A DNA stretch of 64,000 nucleotides from Tricholoma matsutake (lineage: Eukaryota > Basidiomycota > Agaricomycetes > Agaricales > Tricholomataceae), in contig AP026546.1 in the NCBI GenBank assembly GCA_026075535.2, positions 7,998,001-8,062,000 of the forward strand. The letters run 5' to 3'. Of the stretch, positions 1 through 10,100 are shown piece after piece; within the stretch, counting starts at the first letter, position 1; each line of letters opens with the position of its first letter. The position numbers were made by a program, and so were the translations under genes. The notes beneath the pieces are model-generated. The model saw only the letters and a list, made by a program, of their open reading frames with translations, was not told the DNA's origin and searched no databases.

Positions 1-1
1 A

Positions 2-1570
2 GTCACACCATCAAGCAAAATAAGCCAAGTTCCAAACCAACTTCACGATATTGTGTGCCTACCATGGCAGCAGCAACTTGAGTGGAAACAGGCTTGTCAT
101 GAAGAATTAGAGGCTCTTCACAAGCAACAAGTCTATGACATTGTCGATCTTCCACATGATCAAAAAATGATCAAAAATAGATGGGTTTTCTCCATGAAAT
201 TGGATGGAAGAAAATGAGCCAGACTTATGGCCAAAGGCTTTTCACAAGTTGAAGGTGTTGACTTTGATGAGATTTTCTCACCAGTAGTCCACTACGAGAC
301 TGCACGCCTCATGTTTGCACTTGCGTCTCTAGAAGGCATGTATATGACTGGTCTAGATGTAAAAACCGCATTTTTATATCGCAAACTAGATGAGGAGATC
401 TATATGGATCAACCTGAGGGTTTCAGACTTGAGGGAAAAGAGCACAAAGTAATGCACTTATGCCGAGCATTGTATGGCCTTAAACAGGCCTCACTAGCAT
501 GGTGGAAAGAGCTAGAGGCATTTATGCACACCATTGGGTTTGTGCATGCCAGTTCCAATGCCATTTTCATACACAAGGATCCTAAGACAGGCAGCATTGT
601 TATTGTGCTGGTCTATGTTGATGATGGCTTGTTCATGGGGAAGAACAAGAAACTTGTGGATGAAAAGAAGAATGCTTGTCTGAAGCATTGGGAGTGCCAT
701 AGTACTGAAAAAGTCACAGAATTCTTAGGCATGCATGTCACCCAGACTGCAAGCAAAGTCAAACTTGATCAAACTGAATATCTTGCCAAAGTGCTTGAGA
801 GGTTCGAGATGACAAATGCCAAAGTTGCCCCCACTCCACTCCTGACTGGTTACAAACTGTCAGAAAACACAGTGATGCCAAACATGGCGCTTAGATCAAA
901 ATATCAGTCTGTGATCAGATCTTTATTGTATCTAATGCTCAGAATGCGACCTGATATTGCTTATGCAGTAATTAAGATGTCACAATTCTCGGCTAATCCT
1001 AGCCAAGAACATCTAGACAAAGCAATGTACATCATGCACTATCTGGTGGGAACCCAGAAATATAATATTGTCTACGATGGAGAGAAATCCAAAGGGCTAC
1101 AGGCCTTCACAGATTCTGATTGGGCAGCTGACACTGTCAAGCGCTGATCTACAATGGGTTACTTTGCTACTCTAGCGAGTGGGATTGTGTGCTGGCAATC
1201 CCATTTACAAAAAACTGTAGCACTGTCATCCACAGAAGCCGAATATATGGCTCTCTCTGACACTTGTTGGCAGATAGCATGGATAGAGTCCTTATTCCAG
1301 GAACTTGGATATATACTGAAGTGCATACCAATCTGCGCTGATAATCAGGGATCCATCTTTATCAGATCAAATCCAGTTCAGGAAAGAAGGACCAAACATA
1401 TAGACATTCACTACCACTATACCCGTGAATGCATAGAAAATGACAAAGTCACAGTCGTTTTCATTCCTGGAAGTGATAATCCAGCTGACATGTTCACAAA
1501 GAACCTTGGCACTATCCTATTCAGGAAATTTAGAGACTCTCTCAGAATTACTTTTGAGATTCAAACTTAG
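2..1570 (+). pseudogene. Copia retrotransposon pol remnant (reverse transcriptase and RNase H)
   Basis: One reading frame runs from position 2 to the TAG at 1568-1570 and encodes the C-terminal half of a Ty1/Copia polyprotein. Seen: the reverse transcriptase core with the YVDD active site (LVYVDDGLF, around 607-636), then the Copia RNase H with STEAEYMAL, ADNQGS and KHIDIHYHY. Two in-frame TGA codons, at 215-217 and 1145-1147, break the frame; both sit where Copia proteins normally carry Arg, so each is explained by CGA to TGA. Gag, protease, integrase and the 5' LTR lie outside the window. A purine run (1594-1602) directly before the LTR is the expected plus-strand primer. Not capable of coding intact pol as it stands. 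Confidence 0.93.
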
Positions 1571-1602
1571 CTGCTTAGAGTGCTGTGCAGTTTGAGGGGG
1601 GG

Positions 1603-1876
1603 TGTTGAAATTAATCCCTGTGATGCATGCTGTATACATGAGGCAATACATGCAGCATACACATGTTACTGCACTTACTGTGCATACATGTGGTAAACAC
1701 ATTCCCAAGTCATGTGACATCCTTATTATTATGTATATAAGGAGAACCTGTACCATACTAGGAATACAGTGTTCTTACCTCTGCTAACCCTAGCTGTAAG
1801 TCTTACTAAACCCCAGGTAGGTTGTAAGGAACTTGTTGTCTCTTCTGCTGTGCAGCATACATAGTCTGCTCCAACA
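1603..1876 (+). repeat. Copia 3' LTR (274 bp)
   Basis: Begins TGTTGAAATT right after the polypurine run and ends CTCCAACA, giving TG...CA termini with an inverted TGTTG/CAACA. It matches, in reverse orientation, the solo LTR at 60818-61091, which has the same 274-bp length. A TATA-like stretch (TATATAAGG) lies near 1734-1742. The 5' LTR is off the window, so the target duplication cannot be tested here. Confidence 0.9.
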
Positions 1877-2509
1877 TCGAGGCTTACTTATTAGTTTGTC
1901 CTTAGCTACTTATGTAGCATAGGTAGATATCAAAATAGTAACATAGTAACAGATGGCTTTTTGGAATTGTGAGCTAAGATCAGAGTTCAGTCGATGTGAT
2001 TGGTTGCTTATGCAACTCTTGCAGCCTAAATTGTCAATCGTGTCATTTCCATGATCATATCAATAGCGGGTTATATTCCAAGTGCAGGGAGGGGGTCAAC
2101 TACTTACTCAGAGTTGTCGTAAGTATGCTGCAGTCACCAAGGCTGTGTCTGCTGTGTCGGAAATCACCACTACAATCACTTACCGAGTGTTTCACCACAA
2201 TTTACTGATTACTGAATTACACCACATTGACTACAAAATTAAACTGATGGCATATATGGTTCAAAAGATAGGCTTCATTACTTCCAGAAAATCTAATTAT
2301 CTCAATGAAAGGTGCGGATGAAGCAATGACAAGCCCCCATGTCAAAAAGTACCTATTCTTTCACCACCATGTCACACAAAAGTAACACAGAATACTGTGA
2401 TCCAATGTTGGCATCTGACAAGCCAAAGTACGTTTTCGTAAAAACATTTGTTGATTGAGTTTGCCCAAAATAGCACACTTGTCGGCATTTAAATTCTGTC
2501 CGTGAAATG
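1877..2509. other. Intergenic stretch, no gene recognised
   Basis: Only short overlapping reading frames without family signatures. A stretch around 1895-1945 (TGTCCTTAGCT, TAGCATAGG, AGATATCAA) resembles 16398-16445 and may be a remnant of a dispersed repeat. Confidence 0.4.
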
Positions 2510-2517
2510 TCACGGTT

Positions 2518-3075
2518 AGTGTTGCCAACGGCGCGGCTCAGAGCCGCGAGCCGTTGAGCCGAGCCACTATTTTGGGCCAGCTGCGCCGATAAATCGGCTC
2601 GCAGCTCAGAGCCACCCGGAGCCACTCAAGCCATGCCCTAAGTTGCCTCAAATTCAGAGTGACTGGAGGGCTTTAAATGTTCTTAAAACACTATAAAACA
2701 CTCTGTAGGAGTCCCTACTGCCATTTTGAATACATGTTGTTATACCCTAAGTACTCCCCAGAGCCGTCTCTCGAGCATGTTTTGTAATAGGACGAGGAGA
2801 TAAACATAGCCAAATAATCTCATCAAAGATACCGATCTATGCAAAACTCAATAGTATGACTTGTTTCTTTTGTAATAATAGTCTACACAACCTATTTGAC
2901 CATTAAAATACATAGCTGAAGCATAAATACAACTCGGATTGCAAGCCCACAACTTTGGGCAATCTCAATCGGCTTAGCCGGCTCAGAGCCGCTCAGCGCG
3001 ACTCAGCGCCATTTTGATCAGCTCAAGTCCCTGAGCCGCGCCACGTGCAAGCCGAGCCGAGCCGTGGCATCACTA
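2518..3075. mobile_element. hAT-like non-autonomous DNA transposon (558 bp) with 8-bp target duplication
   Basis: Starts TAGTGTTGCCAACGG and ends with the inverted counterpart CCGTGGCATCACTA. It is flanked by a perfect 8-bp duplication GTCACGGT (2510-2517 and 3076-3083), the duplication size of the hAT superfamily. Subterminal regions at both ends are dense in GGCTC/GAGCC motifs. No transposase is encoded, so it would have depended on an autonomous relative. A partial relative starts at 58177. Confidence 0.88.
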
Positions 3076-3376
3076 GTCACGGTGAGCCAGAAAACCACAA
3101 ACTGCTCTATGATCATGGTGAAACTACTCTCAGTCTCTTTTACCAACCTCGACCTCAACCGAAAATCAGGGAAAAATCAGAGGAATGTTTGTAATACTTA
3201 TAACCTCTCAGATCGTCGATTTGAAGATGGTTGGAGATGCTTTGGGGCTTAGAAAGTGTTATCAGTGTGGTGGTGAAACACTAGTACCCGTGGTAAAACA
3301 CTCGGTAAGTGATAGTACTTATAGCGTTACCATATCTGATTCTAAAAATAGATCATTCGCCTTCTAGCCACACCCC

Positions 3377-5104
3377 ATGAAGGTTGTCCATCTAATCTAT
3401 ATCCACGGATTTCAAGGTATCCCATTAGTATCAAGTGCTTATTCTCGACTTATTTTCAAACGTTTTTCCTAGGCAATGATTCTACTTTCCAGGTACGATG
3501 AAATCATCTTCATCTCTTAACGAAGCCTGATCGAACTTGACATTGCACAACGTACAGTCTTTCCCAACGGACCTGCAGGACTATCTTTCTTCCCAACTAT
3601 CCCCCCAAGCCGATTTGAGATTCCGGTCAAGTTTATACCCCACGTATAAGAGTGTGAAGCCTCTTTCTTTAGCTACGAAGAATTTTTTAGAATGGTATGT
3701 AACGTCTCGGTTCCGAGTTCGAGTCTATGGCAGTTATAAATCTAGTTACGTTACAGGCTATCGACACAACCACCTGGACCTGTGATACTACTCGGACATT
3801 CCATGGGAGGACTCCTAGCAGCGGAAGCAGCTACTGATGTATCCAATGCACCGGGAGCTTACCCTGCCACGAGGCCTAGGAGGATTATAGGCTTGATTGC
3901 GTTTGATTGTCCGTACCTTGGTATGCATCCCCATGTTGTGATAACTGGGATCGCATCTCTGTTTCCTAAAGATGGTTCTGCTGGGGAGGGGAAGACGGAG
4001 AGGGAGTTGAACCCTGGTGTGCAGATGGTGGATGGGGGTGTTACTGATGATTGGGAAGGGTTTAAGAGGAAGGAGGATGGTATGTGTGGTTGATTTTTTC
4101 GTTGGGATGTGGTGTGGCGTTGATTTTTTTCTTTTCTTTTCTTTTTCAGTACAGCTGAATGTTGGTGGTACATCTGACTTTCCGACAATCGACAACTGGC
4201 AAACACTCGCTAGAACCCCAACCCCCAATGGTACGTTGAGAAGTGATATGTCATGGTGTGTGGCGTTTTATTTTATTTTTTCAGTACAGCTGAATGTTGA
4301 TGGTACCCCCGACTTTCCAACCATCGACAACTGGCAAACACTCGCTAGAACCCCATTGAATGGTACAAATCGCTTGTATCAAAAAACCCACGGGGGGGTG
4401 TACATTAACAACCGTCTATTCTAGATAACCCACCAACTCCAAGTCCCTCCTCGTCCTCAGGCTCACCGGGTCCACCGACCTCTGCAACCCAACTCCGACC
4501 CCCACCCCGGTCCTTCGTGGACAAATCCCTAACATTCCTAACCACCCACTCCACGCACCCCGTCGTCAAATGGGCACGTAAAAACGCCGATCGACCAGTG
4601 ACGGAGGGGAAGAGATGGGTGGTGGAGAGGTTCCAGTTTGGGAGTTGTATGTTTGAACCGGTGGGGTTGACGGATCGGTATACGAAGTTGGTGGCGTGGA
4701 AAGGTTGTTGGGTTAATTATTGGACGCAGACTGTTCTTAAGGTGGAGGGAGAGGGAGAGGGAGAGGGGGGTGTGGGGTTGATTGAGGAGGAGAACGTTTC
4801 GGTGTCTAGAACATCGGGGTCAGGGAAAGGGGAAGAGGAGGAGGAGGAGGAGGAGAAGAAGAAGAAGAAGAAGAAGAAGAAGAGCAAGGCTAGCAAGTCT
4901 GGTGGGCATCATTTTGTTGTGCTTCCGACTGCGTTGGGACAGGTGCTTGGTGGGTCTGGTAAATGGGAAAAGGTCGTTGTTGGAGGTGTGAACGATGAGG
5001 TGGCGGCACATTGTGGACTGTTCATTCGCAATCGTAATTTGGATTATGAGGGACTTGTGGAGCGTGTTGGGAAGAAGGTTTTTGGGTGGTGCGAGGACTT
5101 GTAG
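3377..5104 (+). CDS. Alpha/beta hydrolase (lipase/serine-esterase-like)
   Basis: The start ATG (3377) opens with a hydrophobic strand and an HG oxyanion-type motif (IYIHGFQG), followed by the nucleophile elbow GHSMGG (ILLGHSMGGLLAAE, about 3786-3830), so a serine hydrolase is supported. Inferred exons: 3377-3416, 3473-3492, 3558-3694, 3757-4079, 4150-4230, 4285-4362 and 4425-5104, all GT-AG and frame-compatible. A likely catalytic His lies in HHFVVLP near the C-terminus. A low-complexity Glu/Lys tract from GA-rich microsatellites (about 4740-4890) is inserted before it. Two adjacent exons are a tandem duplicate (separate entry). Substrate unknown. It converges on NMD3 with 52 bp between the stop codons. 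Confidence 0.82.
4150..4362 (+). repeat. Tandem exon duplication inside the hydrolase gene
   Basis: Exon A (4150-4230, 81 nt) and exon B (4285-4362, 78 nt) share nearly the same sequence from the acceptor TTTTTCAG through QLNV, DFPTIDNWQ and TLARTP to the donor. Both are phase 1 in and phase 1 out, so including either or both keeps the reading frame. The duplicated unit also carries part of the flanking intron. Confidence 0.8.
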
Positions 5105-5156
5105 GAGTTTTATTCAGTGGAAATAGTTCTTTTGTATGAACACTCTATAGTGGCTT

Positions 5157-7067
5157 CTACGATTCTGTGATAGTCATCTCGTCAAACTCTTCCAACAATT
5201 CTTCCAATCTGACTTCAGGGAAATCGGCCTCGGGCTCATTCTCGTCCTCGTCCTCGTCGTCGTACTCTTTCTCTTCGTCCTCATCCACCTCCATTGCATA
5301 CTGACCTTTCCTCTTCCCAGGAGCACCAGCACCAGTGGCAGTGGCAGATGCCATCTTGACCTCTGGCACCTTGTACAAATTCACCGCCCCCCTCATCTCC
5401 GGATCCTCCTCCAAATCCCTCAAAAACAACTCATAATCCTGCTCCACCTTCCTCCTATCCCTGCCTCCAAGTCGTCCCACCACGCCCCTCCCACTGCCGG
5501 TCTCCCCATCCTCCCCTTCCTCCTTCCCAATACTACGCAACTTCCAGGGACGTTGCTGGTTTTTACTCTTTTTTCTGCGGTTGGGGTAGGCCTTTTTGAC
5601 GAGGATGACGTCGGGGATGAGGTGGGGGGGGAGGGAGGAGAATGAGGGAGAGTTGTAGTTTGAGGAGGTTAGGTGGTAGCCGAGGGCTGTGTCGCCTGGT
5701 TGGAGGATGGCGCCGAGGTGGGTGCGGGTGTGGAATATTTGGGGAGAGGAGGCGTCGGTGTAGTCTATCATCATGGTGTGGTTGTTGTTGTTGTGGGTTT
5801 GTTTGGAGGAGGAGGAACGGAAGGCACCGGCTAGAGCGACTTGGGCGTCTGCGAGGACGTATTTGCTTCTGGTGGTGGTGGTGTTGGGAAGTGTGTTACG
5901 CCCGTATTGGGAGTTCCGATCGACTTCGATATCGAGGATGGTAAACTCTACGAGATCGGAAACACTCGCGAGGGCCTCGAACGGAGCGCGCCAGAATGCG
6001 TGGCCAGTGATATCGCAATATTGGAGAGTGGATGGGTCGATGAGGTGGATAGCGTTCCCGACGCGTGTGCATACTGTTAGAGGGGTTATGTTGGAGAGGG
6101 ATCTGGCTTGTTTGAGTGGGATACAGACGAGATCGTCTTTGCAGATGGGAGGGATTTCGACAGAGTAGGTGAATTTGAATATGGCTGTGTTGGAATGGGT
6201 GTCGGAGGATATGATTTGTTCGGAGGATTTGGAGCTTTGAAGAAGGAGGGGTTGGTTGGTTGGTTGGTTGGTTAGTGAATGGGGGAACTACTACTTACCG
6301 GATGGGAATGACGCTTGCGAGGAAATCGACCATTTTGATGGCGTGGCTGCGTTGACTGTAGAAAAAGTCTAGACCGTCTTTTGTTTCTTTTACAGAGATG
6401 GTGTCTTTCTGAGCGGAGTGTTTGATGATGAGTTGTTCGAGAAAGAGAAAAGTACGTTTGTGAGGAACTTTTTGGCGGACTTGGACGAGTGCTTGCCAGG
6501 TGTTTTTGGCAGCTAGTTTTGAACAGTCATGGCATTGTGCGTGTTGGACTAGATATTCGATTTCAAAAGTTTGTTCAAGGATGGTGTTGGTTAGGACCTG
6601 ATGGGGGGTTAGTAAGGTTGGTTAATAAGAGAGACGACTGACCTCTTTTTGGATGGTGAGGGATACGCGTAGTCGTTTGGAGTGTGGTTCTGTCCAAATG
6701 AAATGTGCATCTGTTAAACGTACTTTGGATAGACCTTTGAGTTTTTTGAGACAGATGGAGAGGAGTTGAGAAGATTCATGTTTTGCAAGGATCCAAGATT
6801 GAGGAGGAGATAAGAAACGTTCACAGTTTCTACAAAAAGATACAGATGCTGAAGTGAAGTGAAGGATTAGAAAAGTTTAGAGAAGGAAAGAAACTAACAT
6901 TGTTTAGGAATTGCTTCAGTGATATCGATACTAACGAAAGAGTTTTAAATTATGTAAAAGAGATAAATATGAGCTTACCTATTTCGTAGACAGCCTACGC
7001 ATAAATTTGCAGAATTTGGTACGATGGGAGTTCCACAATCAGCGCATAGAACATAATGAGCAGACAT
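5157..7067 (-). CDS. NMD3: 60S ribosomal export protein NMD3
   Basis: NMD3 is the adaptor that links nascent 60S subunits to Crm1 for nuclear export. The start (CAT at 7065-7067) opens MSAHYVLCADCG, and the N-terminal part shows the four CxxC zinc-binding pairs of the family: CADC, CVGC, CRNC (after an acceptor choice giving SVSFCRNCERF) and CHDC. Several short introns cut the first half; from about 6237 to the stop (5157-5159) one long exon encodes the middle domain (FWRAPFEALASVSDLVEF, VLADAQVALAG) and an acidic tail. The tail ends in a leucine-rich segment (RLEELLEEFDEMTI) fitting the nuclear export signal expected there. Divergent from UGGT over 76 bp. Confidence 0.93.
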
Positions 7068-7143
7068 GGTGTGATGACTGAAGAGATATATCACGTGTGA
7101 TGAGGGCTAACTGCAAACATATATCACGTGTTCAAGCATTTCC
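7068..7143. promoter_or_regulatory. Bidirectional NMD3/UGGT promoter with duplicated CACGTG boxes
   Basis: Only 76 bp separate the two start codons. The interval holds a 13-bp direct repeat ATATATCACGTGT at 7086-7098 and 7119-7131, 33 bp apart (about three helical turns), each with a palindromic CACGTG E-box. In fungi this core is bound by bHLH factors such as Cbf1/Pho4 types; which factor acts here is unknown. Confidence 0.6.
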
Positions 7144-10100
7144 ATGTTGTCGACGTTGCTGCTGTTGGCTGGTTTAATTTCAAAATGTCAAGCAGTGGTT
7201 CGGGTTGACCTTGAATCTTCCTGGCCTTCTCCTCCTCCAATCATTGAAATCCTGTATGTTTTTTTGAAATAAGCGCTGTAAATAAACACTGACTTTCCAA
7301 AAAAAGTGAATCCGTTTCTCTAGAAAACTCTTCTGCTTTTTTTCCTTTTCTCAATCTACTACTCAATAACCCTCTTATACACCCAAATGATGCTATCAAT
7401 ATCGCTCATTCAAACCAATTTCTTACCGATCCAGGCGCTGCCCAGTTACTAGACTTGAATCTAGGTTTACACGCGGCTACTCCAAAGATTCAAGCTTTTT
7501 ATCAATACTATGATGATCACTTTAACTCTACACCATGTTCACCCTGGGTTGATTGGTATGGTCAAGTAGTTTGTGATATCGACACTCTACTAAACCTAAC
7601 TACGTGAGTTTTTCTTTTTTTCCTAAAAACTAAAATAAACTAAAATACGCTACAGTCCTTCCTCTCCTCGTCCCAATGTTCTTCCATTCGACCACATCTA
7701 CCCTCCACCCTCTCTTTCCCCTTCAAGACCACATCACACTGCTATTCTCTACGCCTCTCTCCCTTCCAACAACTTTCTTCAATTCCATAATCACTTGTTC
7801 CACCTCGCCAGTAATCCCTCTCCTCATATCGAATATGTTTTACGTTACATCCCCCCTCGTCTCAACACTCTAAAGCCAAATTACCTATCAGGTTATGGCG
7901 TCGCTCTAGATATTAAAAAAATGGATTACCTCGCTGTCGACGATCGACTTCGTTCATACAACTGTAAGTCTTTTTACCGGTGAATACACACCTCTTTCTT
8001 AACCTTTTACAGCAACCACTAAAACTTCGCATGTAAACGTACAAGACGATGACCCCATCCTCAATCTCATCTCATCATTTCCTCAAAACAAAACAGCACC
8101 ACCTCTCCACTCTCCACTCTCCCCAGACGAATTCCAAGGTCAGTCCCATTTCATCCTCACCACACTAACTAAACCCCAACTAACACCCCCCCCCCCCCCA
8201 TCTTAGCTCTCGGCCCAAAATCAATCCTCCTCCTCCTCTCATCTCCATCTCCCCTCCAAACACTAACCCACCTCTCCCAAAACTTTCCAAAATACACCTC
8301 TCTCCTCTCCCGGCTTCTTCCCTCTTCAAAATCTCTAACACACATAACGAACCAACTCCACTTCAACCAAGACCTAGTCCAAGAAGGAACCAACATGCTT
8401 TGGGTAAATGGCGCTTTGCTACAGGAAAAGGACGTATACCCGTGGGGTTTGATGAGGGTGTTGAAGAGGGAGAGGGGGGTAGTTATGGGGTTGGTTAGAG
8501 CTGGTTTGCAGCGTGGGGCGATGGCGGTGGATCTTTTGACTCATCCTAATATAACCGCGACGCAGACTGCGAAAGATGTGTTGGAAGGTCTGTTTGATGC
8601 TAGTGATCGTTTGGAGGGAGGAAGCGTTATCGTGTGGTGGAATGATATAGAGCGTGATTCGCGGTACGCCAAGTGGAGTCCATCGTTGTATAGCGTTCGT
8701 TTTTTTTTTTTCTCTTTTTTTTTAATTTTAAAAACAAGAAAACTAACGGTGGAGTAGATCCTACACCCGCTTTTCCCAGGTCAACTACCTAATGTTAAAC
8801 GAAACTTGTTCAACGTCGTGTTGGTGCTTGATTTTTCCAAGGTGTGGAGTTGGCAATTCGTTGCTGGGCCTGTGGCCGCGATCGTTAGGAGAGGGTATCC
8901 GTTGAGGTTTGGCGTCGTGCCTGTTGTACCTGGAGCTGGGGACGGTACGTTTCCCACTCCCTGTCCCAGTTGTGATGCCTAATATCCATGCGTCTGTGTA
9001 GGAACGCGCCTGGCCAGGTTATTCTATCACCTCATACACCAACACGGGAGGAAAAAGACACTCGACTTTATCAACCACGTACGTCTTCTCTTCTCATCCT
9101 TCCTTATTACCTTGTTTTCATTATCGCCTCACTTCTTCGTAAGGTATCTCAATCCCACTCACTCAAACAAGATTCCAACACCAACATTCAGACGAAAATC
9201 GACTGGTCACTCATCCATTCTTCCTTTGAAGCACTTCTCCACAACTCTGACTCTGACTCTGACTCTGTCGCTGAGGAAGCGGAAGCGGAATCTCCTTCCC
9301 AGTTCAACCTAGAAGACATCTTATCTGGAAACACGGCTTTTCATCAACCCCCACTGGACCAAGCCAGAGCATACGTCGAGAGACTGGTTGGGACAGGCGC
9401 AGGTACTACCCCCGGGGATGCTTTTATCAATGGGAAACATTTCGATCTTGATGATGTATGTTGGTTTCATTTTGCTCTCTCTCTCTGTGTGTGTGTGTGT
9501 GAGTTGCTGATTGTGCGTTTTTGCGTTTTCTTTTTTGTTTGTTAGGATTTTGTTAGGCAGATGCAGGTTGAGATTGGGAGGCAGATGCAGTTCTTCCAGG
9601 AATTGGTGTGTCTTGTTTCTCAATTACCCTCTCCCTTTCATTCCCTTTCATTCCCTTTTATTCCCCTTTATTCCCCTTCATTCCCTTCATTCCCCTCCCT
9701 CCCCTTCATTCCCCTCCCGGTCCCAGTGACCAGTGACCCAAACTAACCTCGATACTCGTACGTGCAGGTATACGAAGGCAAGATCACAGACGATACCAAA
9801 GATATAGAAACGTACTTTTACGATCAGCCTAGTACCAGCCAGAGGCGGAATCGGCATGTGTATCCCACTGAGGGGAATGGGAAAGGGACAGATCTGAGAA
9901 TATTGGATGTTGGGGAGGTGTTTGAGAGGACGGGGTTGGGGTTCGGGATGGGATTTGTGTATCCGGAGGGAACGCAAAGGGTTTTACTTTCCATGTATGT
10001 TGTGGTGGATTTGGATACGAGGGATGGGTTGGGGTTTGTGGGAGAGGCTTTGAGATATTTGGTGTGTTTTTTTTTTCTTTGGAAGTTGGGATTTTGGTGA

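Noticed and set aside
4820..5011. Poly-leucine ORF opposite the hydrolase
   Set aside because: Antisense reading of the GA-rich Glu/Lys tract.
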